A stretch of 14,297 nucleotides of DNA from Desulfobulbaceae bacterium (GTDB lineage: Bacteria; Desulfobacterota; Desulfobulbia; Desulfobulbales; Desulfobulbaceae): assembly GCA_030633145.1 (NCBI GenBank), contig DAOVTM010000047.1:1-14297 (forward strand), in the 5' to 3' direction. Both the position numbers and the translations under genes were made by a program. Positions 7,201 through 12,113 of the stretch are shown in pieces. The notes below the pieces were generated by a model that was not told the origin of the DNA, searched no databases, and worked only from the letters and a program-made list of their open reading frames with translations. Position 1 is the first letter of the stretch; the number at the start of each line of letters is the position of its first letter.

Positions 7201-7352
7201 AGGGAAGACGGTAAATGTTGATACAAAAAATCAAGCTGTTTTCCCGCTACTTGTTGACATTTTACCTGAGAGGCAACGCCGCTTTCGGGGGTGTGTTGAC
7301 CTTCATGTCTTGTTGAGGCTGATATGGGTACGCCATGGATGCGAGAAGGCAT
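4254..7352 (-). CDS. Hybrid sensor histidine kinase (membrane, PAS-PAS-HisKA-HATPase-REC-Hpt)
   Basis: About 1032 residues from ATG 7352; a TTG five codons earlier (7367) is the other possible start, and neither has a strong ribosome site. Residues ~50-210 hold about six hydrophobic membrane segments. Two PAS domains follow (~245-360 with TDTDFRINYFNPKAELIFG; ~370-485 with TDLDANIEFANPAF and the PAC ending VAVKEDVTARK), then a coiled coil (~485-525). The HisKA box SHEIRTPMNSIIG has the autophosphorylated His at ~531. HATPase boxes are NLLGNSVKF (~646), DSGTGI (~681) and GGTGLGL (~710). The receiver (~773-910) has VEDNEAN, LMDVQMP (Asp ~823) and LTKPL (Lys ~895). A C-terminal Hpt domain (~925-1025) has AHKMKGAA with His ~972. 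All phosphorelay residues are intact, so His-Asp-His transfer to a separate regulator is expected; the LuxR-type regulator upstream is the obvious candidate. It overlaps the broken receiver-kinase gene by 4 nt. The sensed signal is not readable. Confidence 0.95.
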   Translation of the reverse strand: MPSRIHGVPISASTRHEGQHTPESGVASQVKCQQVAGKQLDFLYQHLPSSLVATVALSLLLFFFLKDFSDQNVLRIWLALTLFVVLLRSVSIILYSKGKRQSSFNGQLYERMFIVGVAAAGMAWGSMGWWIYPMTEDAGSQMFIFLILIGVTGGSVASLAYRRFTVYLFLCLVLFPLFFGLYNTANQQKVALAFALGTYIIFLLKNGHLFQKNNEQMLILKENALLDKENLHLAQLKEIDNGLYLDSILQSSTETAIVATDTDFRINYFNPKAELIFGIDKENALGSTLMEIHNRQGFGSAGMGRFHQIVQQVRQTGSCPLFEMQIGAIFIETRISSIKNHTGAFAGFLLLANDVTERTKVNDQLRKLSRAVEQSHSTIVITDLDANIEFANPAFSNSTGYTLEEALGQNPRILSSGQQGSNFYQEMWDTLMAGRVWQGEMHNKRKDGSLYWEFATISPVKDKNDKTTHYVAVKEDVTARKEAEHFIEENRKQLSESNRQLEAAKDTAEKMSREAERANQAKSSFLANMSHEIRTPMNSIIGRTALALDNNIDQETRSHLEMIGTSSENLLALINDILDFSKIEAGELNIDNKPFDLFETIESCFKTMNILVEEQDRGVELSWHLAPEVPHAVIGDALRVRQILLNLLGNSVKFTKKGGISLRVNSLLTDGSLKLQFTVEDSGTGIASDKLEHIFNEFSQEDSSITRQFGGTGLGLTICRQLCQLMGGEIEAKSTLGQGSSFTFTLPFQPCSSKDIPVQKEPGKVEQISLPSLSILLVEDNEANRILATMVLEKGGHRVTEAHDGLHALNLLVRDDFDLVLMDVQMPIMDGLSSTRIIYAAKHGDKIADVDQDLAEKLAVRLSGSKLPVIAMTANAMAGDRERCLNAGMDDYLTKPLRQDDLQRKLKKWTGNTTAVHGVSGVNPVILIRIRQEVGNIDGILKKYSQCLPDDVSRLVLLTEKGETSEIASQAHKMKGAAITYGAELLADLCQQLETSVCAGGITGVKGLLEQITAESRCVLDALLSETGENES

Positions 7353-7466
7353 ATTTTTTATTCTCAAATTTTGTTATTAAGAAGAGCGGCAAAGTCTTTC
7401 GCTCTTTCGTTGCTAAAATAAACTGGGACGAGTGGTCAACTCTCAAATTATATCCCTAACCTTTAT

Positions 7467-7495
7467 ATTATAAAGGTATATATCAAAAATGTAAA
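7467..7495 (-). promoter_or_regulatory. Sigma-70-type promoter candidate for the hybrid kinase
   Basis: On the minus strand TTTACA (7495-7490) and a perfect TATAAT (7472-7467) are separated by exactly 17 bases. The -10 lies about 115 bases before the kinase ATG. The -10 is inside the near-perfect palindrome CCTTTATATTATAAAGG (7460-7476), which could be an operator. The rest of the 250-base gap between the two signalling genes shows only a short hairpin (AAGAGCG/CGCTCTT, 7382-7406). Confidence 0.5.
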
Positions 7496-7618
7496 TATAG
7501 GGAGTCTATAGATTACATACAGGGTAAACCTATATGTTTTATGGGAAGGTGGCTACTCTTTCAGAAGAGAAACCGTGGGAGATAACCTGATGCTGCGCAA
7601 CAGTGAGGCAATCCGCAT

Positions 7619-8497
7619 TCAGGCAGAGGCCATTTCATGTAAATAGGAGACCAGGTTGACCTTTTGACCAATTAAACCCAGTTTTTTGCGTAGATTCTGG
7701 CGATGAAAGGAGACAGCATTTTCAGAAATATCCAGGATAACGGCAATTTCCATATTTGTATTGCCTGTCTTTATCAGAGCAGCAACTTCCAGCTCCCGCC
7801 GGGTCAAGCCCAAGGCTCTGGAATGAAATTTAACGGAGAAATCAGCGGTGATTTCCTTAAGATTGGATCCTATAACTTCCAACAGAGCCATCTGCCGACT
7901 GTCCAAATCGGTTTTTTGCAATCGTTTAAGGTATGGATTAATAAGGGTGCTGATATGGCCGACAACATTTCTTTCAAATTCCTCCTGCCCGGCTCTGCGA
8001 TGTTCCAGGAGGACTTTGAGGGCAGTATTGGCTTCTTCCAGCTTGATGGTACGGTCTTGCACCATACTTTCCAGGTTCTGCTGCATCCTGCTGAGTTCGA
8101 GATGACGTTGTACCCTCGCAATAACCTCGGTCGCCACAAAAGGTTTTGTTATATAGTCCAGCCCGCCAACATCAAAGGCCTGAATTTTATCCTCTGTCTG
8201 CTCAAGTCCACTGATAAAGATAACCGGTATGCTGCTGGTTACGGCATCATCTTTTAACTGTCTGCACACCTCAAAACCATCCATCTCCGGCATCCGAATA
8301 TCCAGCAGAATCAGGTCTGGAGGCTGTTGTCTGATACCGGTCAACGCCACCCTGCCGCTTAACGCCTCTCTTACTGTAAAACCCTGCCGTAAGAGAATTT
8401 CGGTGAGCAGTATCAGGCTTGCCGGACTGTCATCAATAATCATAATAACAGCGTCATTCATCAAAATATCCTGCATAGGCCACGAACCTTGTTGCAT
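7619..8497 (-). CDS. Response regulator: receiver, coiled coil, LuxR-type HTH
   Basis: 292 residues; ATG at 8497 with AGGA eight bases upstream. Residues ~15-130 are a receiver domain with acidic residues IIDDS (D22, D23), phospho-acceptor LILLDIRMP (D66) and ITKPF (K118). Residues ~135-175 form a coiled coil (LESMVQDRTIKLEEANTAL), then a helical linker (GHISTLINPYLKRL ... SNLKEITADF) and a LuxR/GerE helix-turn-helix (~228-288: LTRRELEVAALIKTGNTNMEIA, ISENAVSFHRQNLRKKLGL). The linker-plus-HTH form, in which the HTH follows a tail usually seen behind PAS domains, is common in Desulfobacterota. It is a DNA-binding output protein. It is encoded just upstream of, and in line with, the hybrid kinase whose terminal Hpt needs a partner, so pairing is likely but inferred. 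Target genes are unknown. Confidence 0.93.
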   Translation of the reverse strand: MQQGSWPMQDILMNDAVIMIIDDSPASLILLTEILLRQGFTVREALSGRVALTGIRQQPPDLILLDIRMPEMDGFEVCRQLKDDAVTSSIPVIFISGLEQTEDKIQAFDVGGLDYITKPFVATEVIARVQRHLELSRMQQNLESMVQDRTIKLEEANTALKVLLEHRRAGQEEFERNVVGHISTLINPYLKRLQKTDLDSRQMALLEVIGSNLKEITADFSVKFHSRALGLTRRELEVAALIKTGNTNMEIAVILDISENAVSFHRQNLRKKLGLIGQKVNLVSYLHEMASA

Positions 8498-8622
8498 TTA
8501 ACTTTTCCTGCGATAGTATAAACACATTGTAACAGTAAATTATCTAAAGGAAATATAATATCCCGTCAATGGCTTTTGAAAGCTTTTGAAAAAACAGTTC
8601 CCGGCGAGGATGATTTAAACAC

Positions 8623-9237
8623 ATGGGGCATAGCGGGGACAGTCATATTAAAATACTTGCAATCTCCGATTTTGCAGTAGCACTATTAACAGGCAGTGCA
8701 AGAGACAGGCAATTCTCGGATATCGACCTGATACTGGCCTGCGGAGACTTGCAGCCGGAATACCTTGCCAGGGTGCGGGCGGTCGTTGACGCGCCGCTCT
8801 ACTATATCCTGGGAAACCATGACCTGCGCCATCAGCAGTCCCCTCCCATGGGATGCGTGGACATCAGTTTGCGCACCCACAGAGAACAGGGGGTTAAACT
8901 CCTCGGCATTCCTGGAAGCAGATGGTATAATGGCGGCTGCAACCAGTTTCATGAAAACGAGATGCGGCGCTTGCTCTTCAAGCTCACCTTTGCGGTCTGG
9001 AAACAGCTGGGGGTGGATATTATCATCAGTCATGCCCCGCCCCGGCATGTCGGTGATGCTGAAGACCGTTGTCATCGCGGCTTTAAATCCTTCCACAGTC
9101 TGATCAACCGCTTCTGCCCCGCCTTCTTTCTCCATGGTCATATCCACAGGCAGTTCAGCTCGGATGAGGGAAGGATCACCTGGAAAAAAAACACCCAAAT
9201 CATTAACTGCTGCGGCTATTATGTCTTTACCTTATGA
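8623..9237 (+). CDS. Calcineurin-like metallophosphoesterase
   Basis: 204 residues. Metal-ligand motifs run in order: ILAISDF (D16), ACGDL (D42), LGNHD (N65, H66), ISHAPP (H137) and FLHGHIH (H171, H173). GSRWYNGG, HRGFKSF and the ending INCCGYYVFTL match a small stand-alone phosphoesterase family whose first motif is ISDE/F rather than the usual DxH; here too the first-motif His is absent (SDFAV). It would hydrolyse a phosphomonoester or phosphodiester with two metal ions in the cytoplasm; substrate unknown. GAGGA lies about 13 bases before the ATG, a rather long spacing. Its last 17 bases overlap the next gene, so the two are probably translated together. Just upstream, GCTTTTGAAA is tandemly duplicated (8572-8591). 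Confidence 0.88.
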   Translation: MGHSGDSHIKILAISDFAVALLTGSARDRQFSDIDLILACGDLQPEYLARVRAVVDAPLYYILGNHDLRHQQSPPMGCVDISLRTHREQGVKLLGIPGSRWYNGGCNQFHENEMRRLLFKLTFAVWKQLGVDIIISHAPPRHVGDAEDRCHRGFKSFHSLINRFCPAFFLHGHIHRQFSSDEGRITWKKNTQIINCCGYYVFTL

Positions 9238-10288
9238 CCTCTTTCGTGCCTTCTTTCCTGAGCAGGATGAACCACGCCGTTTTGATGATGCCAGGGAGGA
9301 GGAGCAGGCCACAAAAATCGTGGATCGTGGTGCCGGGAGTGTTCCCATTGAACAGATCATCGGCACAGTGGGCAGGTACCGGGATTTTGACGGGACATTC
9401 CGGGCGAGAAATCGAGGCGGTGAAGCCCGTTTTCAGGGGATTATCAGGGCCATGCGGGACAATGTTTCCCTGCCCCCGGTCTCCCTCTATCAGATCAAGG
9501 ATGATTATTTTATCCTGGACGGTCACCATCGGGTAGGGGCAGCCAGAGAACTCGGTCGCAACACCATCCAGGCCAGGATCGTGGAGCTGTTGCCAACGAA
9601 AAAGTCCCTGGAAAACATGCTCTACCTGGAAAAGATCGAATTCCGTGATAGCGCAGGACTCTTGGTACCGATCACCCTGACCGAGCTGGATCAGTATCAC
9701 CATCTTGAATTACAGATCCGTAAACACCAGGCATGGCTCTCGGAAAAATCCACAGACACCAGCTACCAGCAGGCAGCTATTGACTGGTACGAGACCATCT
9801 ATCAACCACTGATCACCATCATCAACAACAGCAACCTGACCGATCGCTTTCCCAACCGGACTGTGGATGACCTGTACCTCTATATTTCCCGACATCAGTG
9901 GACAGATGCACAATCCAGACAGTATGGCAGTGCTATTGACAAACAGATTCCCCCTGACATGGAGGCGTTCAGAACAAAAATGGCAGCAATGAAAAAAAAC
10001 GAATACCCGGAGATGAAACAGAATATCATCTTCTTTGTCCTGCTCAATGTGGATGGCAGAATGGAACAGAAAATCATTGACCGACTCATGGAACTGGAAC
10101 CAGTACGCGAGCTTCATTCAGTGCATGGGGCCATTGATATTATCATCAAGGTAGTACTGGTGCGGGAACTGATGTCCTCTGATGCCGAGCTGATCTCCCG
10201 CTTTACGCACGGCAGTATCCGCCGCCTCAAGGGGGTGATGTCCACCCAGACTCTGATACCGGGGTTGTCGCTTATTAAGGACGAGTGA
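9221..10288 (+). CDS. ParB-like domain fused to an Lrp/AsnC ligand-binding domain
   Basis: 355 residues from the ATG at 9221; an upstream in-frame ATG at 9134 lies well inside the phosphoesterase gene and adds only out-of-frame sequence, so it is rejected. Residues ~40-125 resemble a ParB/Srx-like N-terminal domain: VPIEQIIG, PPVSLYQIKDDYFILDGHHRVGAARELG, with the DGHHR box at 100-104. The middle (~150-245) has WYETIYQPLITII and FPNRTVDDLYLYISRHQW, a pattern I associate with proteins having ParB-like heads. Residues ~266-352 (NIIFFVLLNVDGRMEQKIIDR, VHGAIDIIIKVVL, TQTLIPG) match the AsnC/Lrp effector-binding (RAM) domain, but no Lrp winged helix is present. So a nucleotide- or DNA-binding head sits on an amino-acid-type sensor tail. 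Its function is unknown; the 17-nt overlap links it to the phosphoesterase. Confidence 0.8.
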   Translation: MSLPYDLFRAFFPEQDEPRRFDDAREEEQATKIVDRGAGSVPIEQIIGTVGRYRDFDGTFRARNRGGEARFQGIIRAMRDNVSLPPVSLYQIKDDYFILDGHHRVGAARELGRNTIQARIVELLPTKKSLENMLYLEKIEFRDSAGLLVPITLTELDQYHHLELQIRKHQAWLSEKSTDTSYQQAAIDWYETIYQPLITIINNSNLTDRFPNRTVDDLYLYISRHQWTDAQSRQYGSAIDKQIPPDMEAFRTKMAAMKKNEYPEMKQNIIFFVLLNVDGRMEQKIIDRLMELEPVRELHSVHGAIDIIIKVVLVRELMSSDAELISRFTHGSIRRLKGVMSTQTLIPGLSLIKDE

Positions 10289-10590
10289 CAGGGAACTTGA
10301 AACATCAGCAATGCGTCAATCAATATACCCCTCCTTTCCTTGACAGTGCAAAAGGTCAACATCCCGCCATCCTAAATCTCATCCATACAAGTTGTAATAT
10401 CATGTAAAAACAATCGCTTAACAAGAAAACAAAAAAACTATTTTTTTCCGGCACGAGTTTTGCAATTTTTCTTGTATCTGTCAATAAAACCAAACTTACC
10501 CTGCACATCCAAAACATGATCCTGTTGAGCGGGGTATTCATTGTAATTAAACAAATTGTAATTAAACAAACGATTGAAACAGGAGAAAAA
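10289..10590 (+). other. Leader region of the outer-membrane protein gene, with a 15-bp tandem repeat
   Basis: No gene. ATTGTAATTAAACAA occurs twice back to back at 10540-10554 and 10555-10569, ending 21 bases before the ATG of the beta-barrel gene. A second small inverted repeat, TTGAC ... GTCAA, lies near 10340-10355. The tandem units could be paired regulator sites or a structured leader. No convincing -35/-10 pair was found, although A/T-rich sequence is present throughout. Confidence 0.45.
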
Positions 10591-11208
10591 ATGAAAAAAA
10601 TAATCATAAGCCTTGCAGCTCTCTCAGCCCTGACCATCCCCTTAACCGCAACAGCGGCAGATAACTCTTTTTACATCAGGGGTAGCGGCGGAATCGCCAT
10701 GGCAATGGACACCGATGTTGACAACATGATCGGCAACGGCGGCACCGCCAAGGTAACCTATGACTCGGGCTGGGCAGCCACCTTTGCTGCCGGATATGAC
10801 TTTCTCGGACCATTACGCGCCGATGTTGAATACCTCTGGCAGAAAAATGACGTTGACACCCTGATGTACAAAAACGAGTACGGCAACTTCACTGAAGGTG
10901 ACTTCAAACTCCAGGCCTTCATGTTCAACGGATATTACGATGTTCAGACCAACTCTCCCTGGACACCTTATGTGGGCGGTGGTATTGGCTGGGCCAAACT
11001 TGACCTCAACACCCCTGGTCTTCCCACCAGCGACTACGACGACACTCTTGCCTATCAGGTCATGGGCGGGGTTGCCTATGCAGTCACATCACAGTTATCC
11101 CTTGATGCGCAGTACCGCTTTACCGGCACTGGAGATGCCTCTATCAAGGGTGCTGATTATAGTATGCACAGTAATAATGTAATGGTTGGCGTAGGATACA
11201 GTTTCTAA
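10591..11208 (+). CDS. Outer-membrane beta-barrel protein (OmpA/OmpW-like barrel)
   Basis: 205 residues. The start at 10591 is chosen because GGAG sits just upstream and MKKIIISLAALSALTIPLTATAA is a textbook signal peptide (cleavage near residue 22-23); an in-frame ATG at 10516 would bury it. The mature part has alternating strands typical of an eight-stranded barrel: FYIRGSGGIAMAM, WAATFAAGYDF, LRADVEYLWQK, LQAFMFNGYYDV, WTPYVGGGIGWAKL, LAYQVMGGVAYAV, LSLDAQYRF, NNVMVGVGYSF. The C-terminal Phe and aromatic pattern are the BAM-recognition signature. Length and strand order fit the OMP_b-brl group (porin-like or Opa-like adhesin barrels); a specific role cannot be read. It appears to be transcribed alone, with tandem repeats in its leader and a strong hairpin behind it. 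Confidence 0.9.
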   Translation: MKKIIISLAALSALTIPLTATAADNSFYIRGSGGIAMAMDTDVDNMIGNGGTAKVTYDSGWAATFAAGYDFLGPLRADVEYLWQKNDVDTLMYKNEYGNFTEGDFKLQAFMFNGYYDVQTNSPWTPYVGGGIGWAKLDLNTPGLPTSDYDDTLAYQVMGGVAYAVTSQLSLDAQYRFTGTGDASIKGADYSMHSNNVMVGVGYSF

Positions 11209-11230
11209 TGTTCCCCTGACCCCATCGGAC

Positions 11231-11264
11231 CCGCCGTGGAGGCTCTCTCTCCCTTCCACGGCGG
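11231..11264 (+). terminator. Strong hairpin behind the beta-barrel gene
   Basis: CCGCCGTGGA and TCCACGGCGG make a perfect 10-bp GC-rich stem around a 14-base pyrimidine-rich loop, 22 bases after the stop. ATCGG (11224-11228) and CCGAT (11269-11273) can extend it. There is no U-tract, so it is either an atypical terminator or an mRNA 3'-end stabiliser. Confidence 0.5.
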
Positions 11265-11338
11265 AATACCGATTCTCCCATCCCTCTGCCCTGCCCATCC
11301 TGCCATAATTCACAAATCACCTTGACGCACTCCACAGC

Positions 11339-11363
11339 AATGTGTACCGTAATGCTATACATT
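11339..11363 (+). promoter_or_regulatory. Imperfect palindrome upstream of dinJ, candidate operator
   Basis: AATGTGTA and TATACATT are inverted around nine bases, with one mismatch. The palindrome lies 22-46 bases before the antitoxin ATG, where RelB/DinJ antitoxins bind their own promoter. TTGACG at 11322-11327 could be the -35, but the -10 at 17-base spacing is weak. Confidence 0.4.
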
Positions 11364-11385
11364 AATTGCAAACGAGGCTATCAAC

Positions 11386-11646
11386 ATGGCTAAGACAGCT
11401 ACAGTTCATGCCCGGCTCACCCCGGAAACTAAAAAAGAGGCTGAAGATATTCTTAAAACCCTGGGTATATCAATTTCCACCGCCTACGAGCTGTTTTACA
11501 AACAGATTATTGCCTGCGGGGGAATCCCCTTTGAGATGCGAATCCCGAATCAGGCGACCAGACAGGCTATGCAGGAGGCAAGAGACGGCAAAGGGGAAAA
11601 ATATGATACGGTAGATGAAATGTTCCAGGACATGGAAGTATCCTGA
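11386..11646 (+). CDS. dinJ: RelB/DinJ-family antitoxin
   Basis: 86 residues; ATG at 11386 with GAGG eight bases upstream. It begins MAKTATVHARLTPETKKEAEDIL, a ribbon-helix-helix with the V-x-A-R-(L/V) strand, then LGISISTAYELFYKQII and GGIPFEMRIPN, which is the RelB/DinJ pattern (LGLTPSxAIxLFxxQIxxxxGLPFxxxxPN). The C-terminal part (TRQAMQEARDGKGEKYDTVDEMFQDM) is the toxin-wrapping tail. As a dimer it should bind its promoter and, with the toxin, repress the operon, while blocking toxin activity. The stop TGA overlaps the toxin ATG by one base, giving tight coupling. All parts look intact. Confidence 0.92.
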   Translation: MAKTATVHARLTPETKKEAEDILKTLGISISTAYELFYKQIIACGGIPFEMRIPNQATRQAMQEARDGKGEKYDTVDEMFQDMEVS

Positions 11647-11915
11647 TGCTGCCTATTCGCCCTACTTGCAAATTCAAAAAAGACTTGAAAAAAGCAAAAA
11701 GACAGGGAAAAGATATCGATCATTTAAAGATGGTTTTGAAACATCTGGCTGTTCCTGAACCGTTGTCTGCACAATATCACGATCATAAGTTGAAAGGCGT
11801 GTGGCGGGATTACCGGGAATGTCACATCGAGCCGGATTGGCTGCTCATTTACACCATTACTGACTTTGAGTTTCGACCAGCCAGACTTGGTAGTCATTCT
11901 GAATTGTTTGAGTAA
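11646..11915 (+). CDS. yafQ: YafQ-family toxin (RelE-superfamily mRNA interferase)
   Basis: 89 residues, close to the usual length. Basic N-terminal helices (KFKKDLKKAKRQGKD, HLKMVLKHL) precede the core YHDHKLKGVWRDYRECHIEPDWLLIY, which lines up with E. coli YafQ (YKDHPLQGSWKGYRDAHVEPDWILIY). The residues matching YafQ catalytic H50, H63, D67, H87 and F91 are all present as H47, H60, D64, H84 and F88. YafQ cleaves mRNA in the ribosomal A site, so this should be an active translation inhibitor held in check by the antitoxin encoded one base overlap upstream. The system looks functional and recently maintained, unlike the decayed antitoxin at 2804-2980. Confidence 0.93.
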   Translation: MLPIRPTCKFKKDLKKAKRQGKDIDHLKMVLKHLAVPEPLSAQYHDHKLKGVWRDYRECHIEPDWLLIYTITDFEFRPARLGSHSELFE

Positions 11916-11919
11916 CGAA

Positions 11920-11947
11920 CTATGAACTCACTCTGATGCTCCAATTT
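11920..11947 (+). repeat. 28-bp direct repeat, left copy
   Basis: A perfect copy of 12086-12113, beginning CTATGAACTCACTCTG and ending ATGCTCCAATTT. The last 12 bases are the first four codons of bioA (MLQF), so the translation start of bioA is present twice, 166 bases apart. Only the right copy continues into the gene. Confidence 0.9.
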
Positions 11948-12058
11948 ACTCTCGTTCCCACGCGCTGCGTGGGAACGGTTAGGGATAGGGATGCGTTGCG
12001 TCATTTATGGCGCAGCGCGCCGATGCGCATTCCCACGCAGCGCATGGGAACGAGTAAA
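11945..12058. mobile_element. Small palindromic element with three hairpins (MITE/REP-like)
   Basis: The ends match as inverted repeats: TTTACTCTCGTTCCCA on the left and TGGGAACGAGTAAA on the right. Inside are three stem-loops. One is a perfect 11-bp stem CGTTCCCACGC/GCGTGGGAACG with a 3-base loop (11953-11977). The second is GCGTTGCG/CGCAGCGC around 10 bases (11993-12018). The third is an 11-bp stem with two mismatches (12028-12052). No reading frame is present, so it would be non-autonomous. It is enclosed by the 28-bp direct repeat. GTTCCCA-type palindromes of this kind are scattered through many bacterial genomes. Confidence 0.7.
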
Positions 12059-12085
12059 CGAGAGGATAAAATGAAAATTCCTATG

Positions 12086-12113
12086 CTATGAACTCACTCT
12101 GATGCTCCAATTT
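12086..12113 (+). repeat. 28-bp direct repeat, right copy (contains the bioA start)
   Basis: Identical to 11920-11947. It contains the bioA ATG at 12102 and its first codons. The bases before the ATG (AACTCACTCTG) give no Shine-Dalgarno site. Between the palindromic element and this repeat lie 27 bases that include AGAGGATAAAATG, a better ribosome site than the one in front of bioA itself. Confidence 0.9.

Noticed and set aside
7703..8257. 184-codon plus-strand frame opposite the LuxR-type regulator
   Set aside because: It is antisense to a gene with fully conserved receiver and HTH motifs, and its own product resembles nothing.
9134..9220. Upstream in-frame ATG extending the ParB/AsnC gene
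   Set aside because: It lies inside the phosphoesterase coding region and its extra 29 residues are simply that gene read in another frame; the ATG at 9221 begins the plausible protein.
10516..10590. Earlier ATG for the beta-barrel gene
   Set aside because: It would place 25 residues, including the tandem-repeat DNA, in front of a perfect signal peptide; the ATG at 10591 has its own GGAG.
11953..12052. CRISPR-like array suggested by repeated GTTCCCACGC sequence
   Set aside because: The repeats are arms of hairpins in opposite orientation, not regularly spaced direct repeats with spacers.
12071..12091. Possible six-residue leader peptide (MKIPML) before bioA
   Set aside because: It has AGAGG upstream but lies in DNA apparently rearranged with the palindromic element; there is no attenuator structure to support a leader function.
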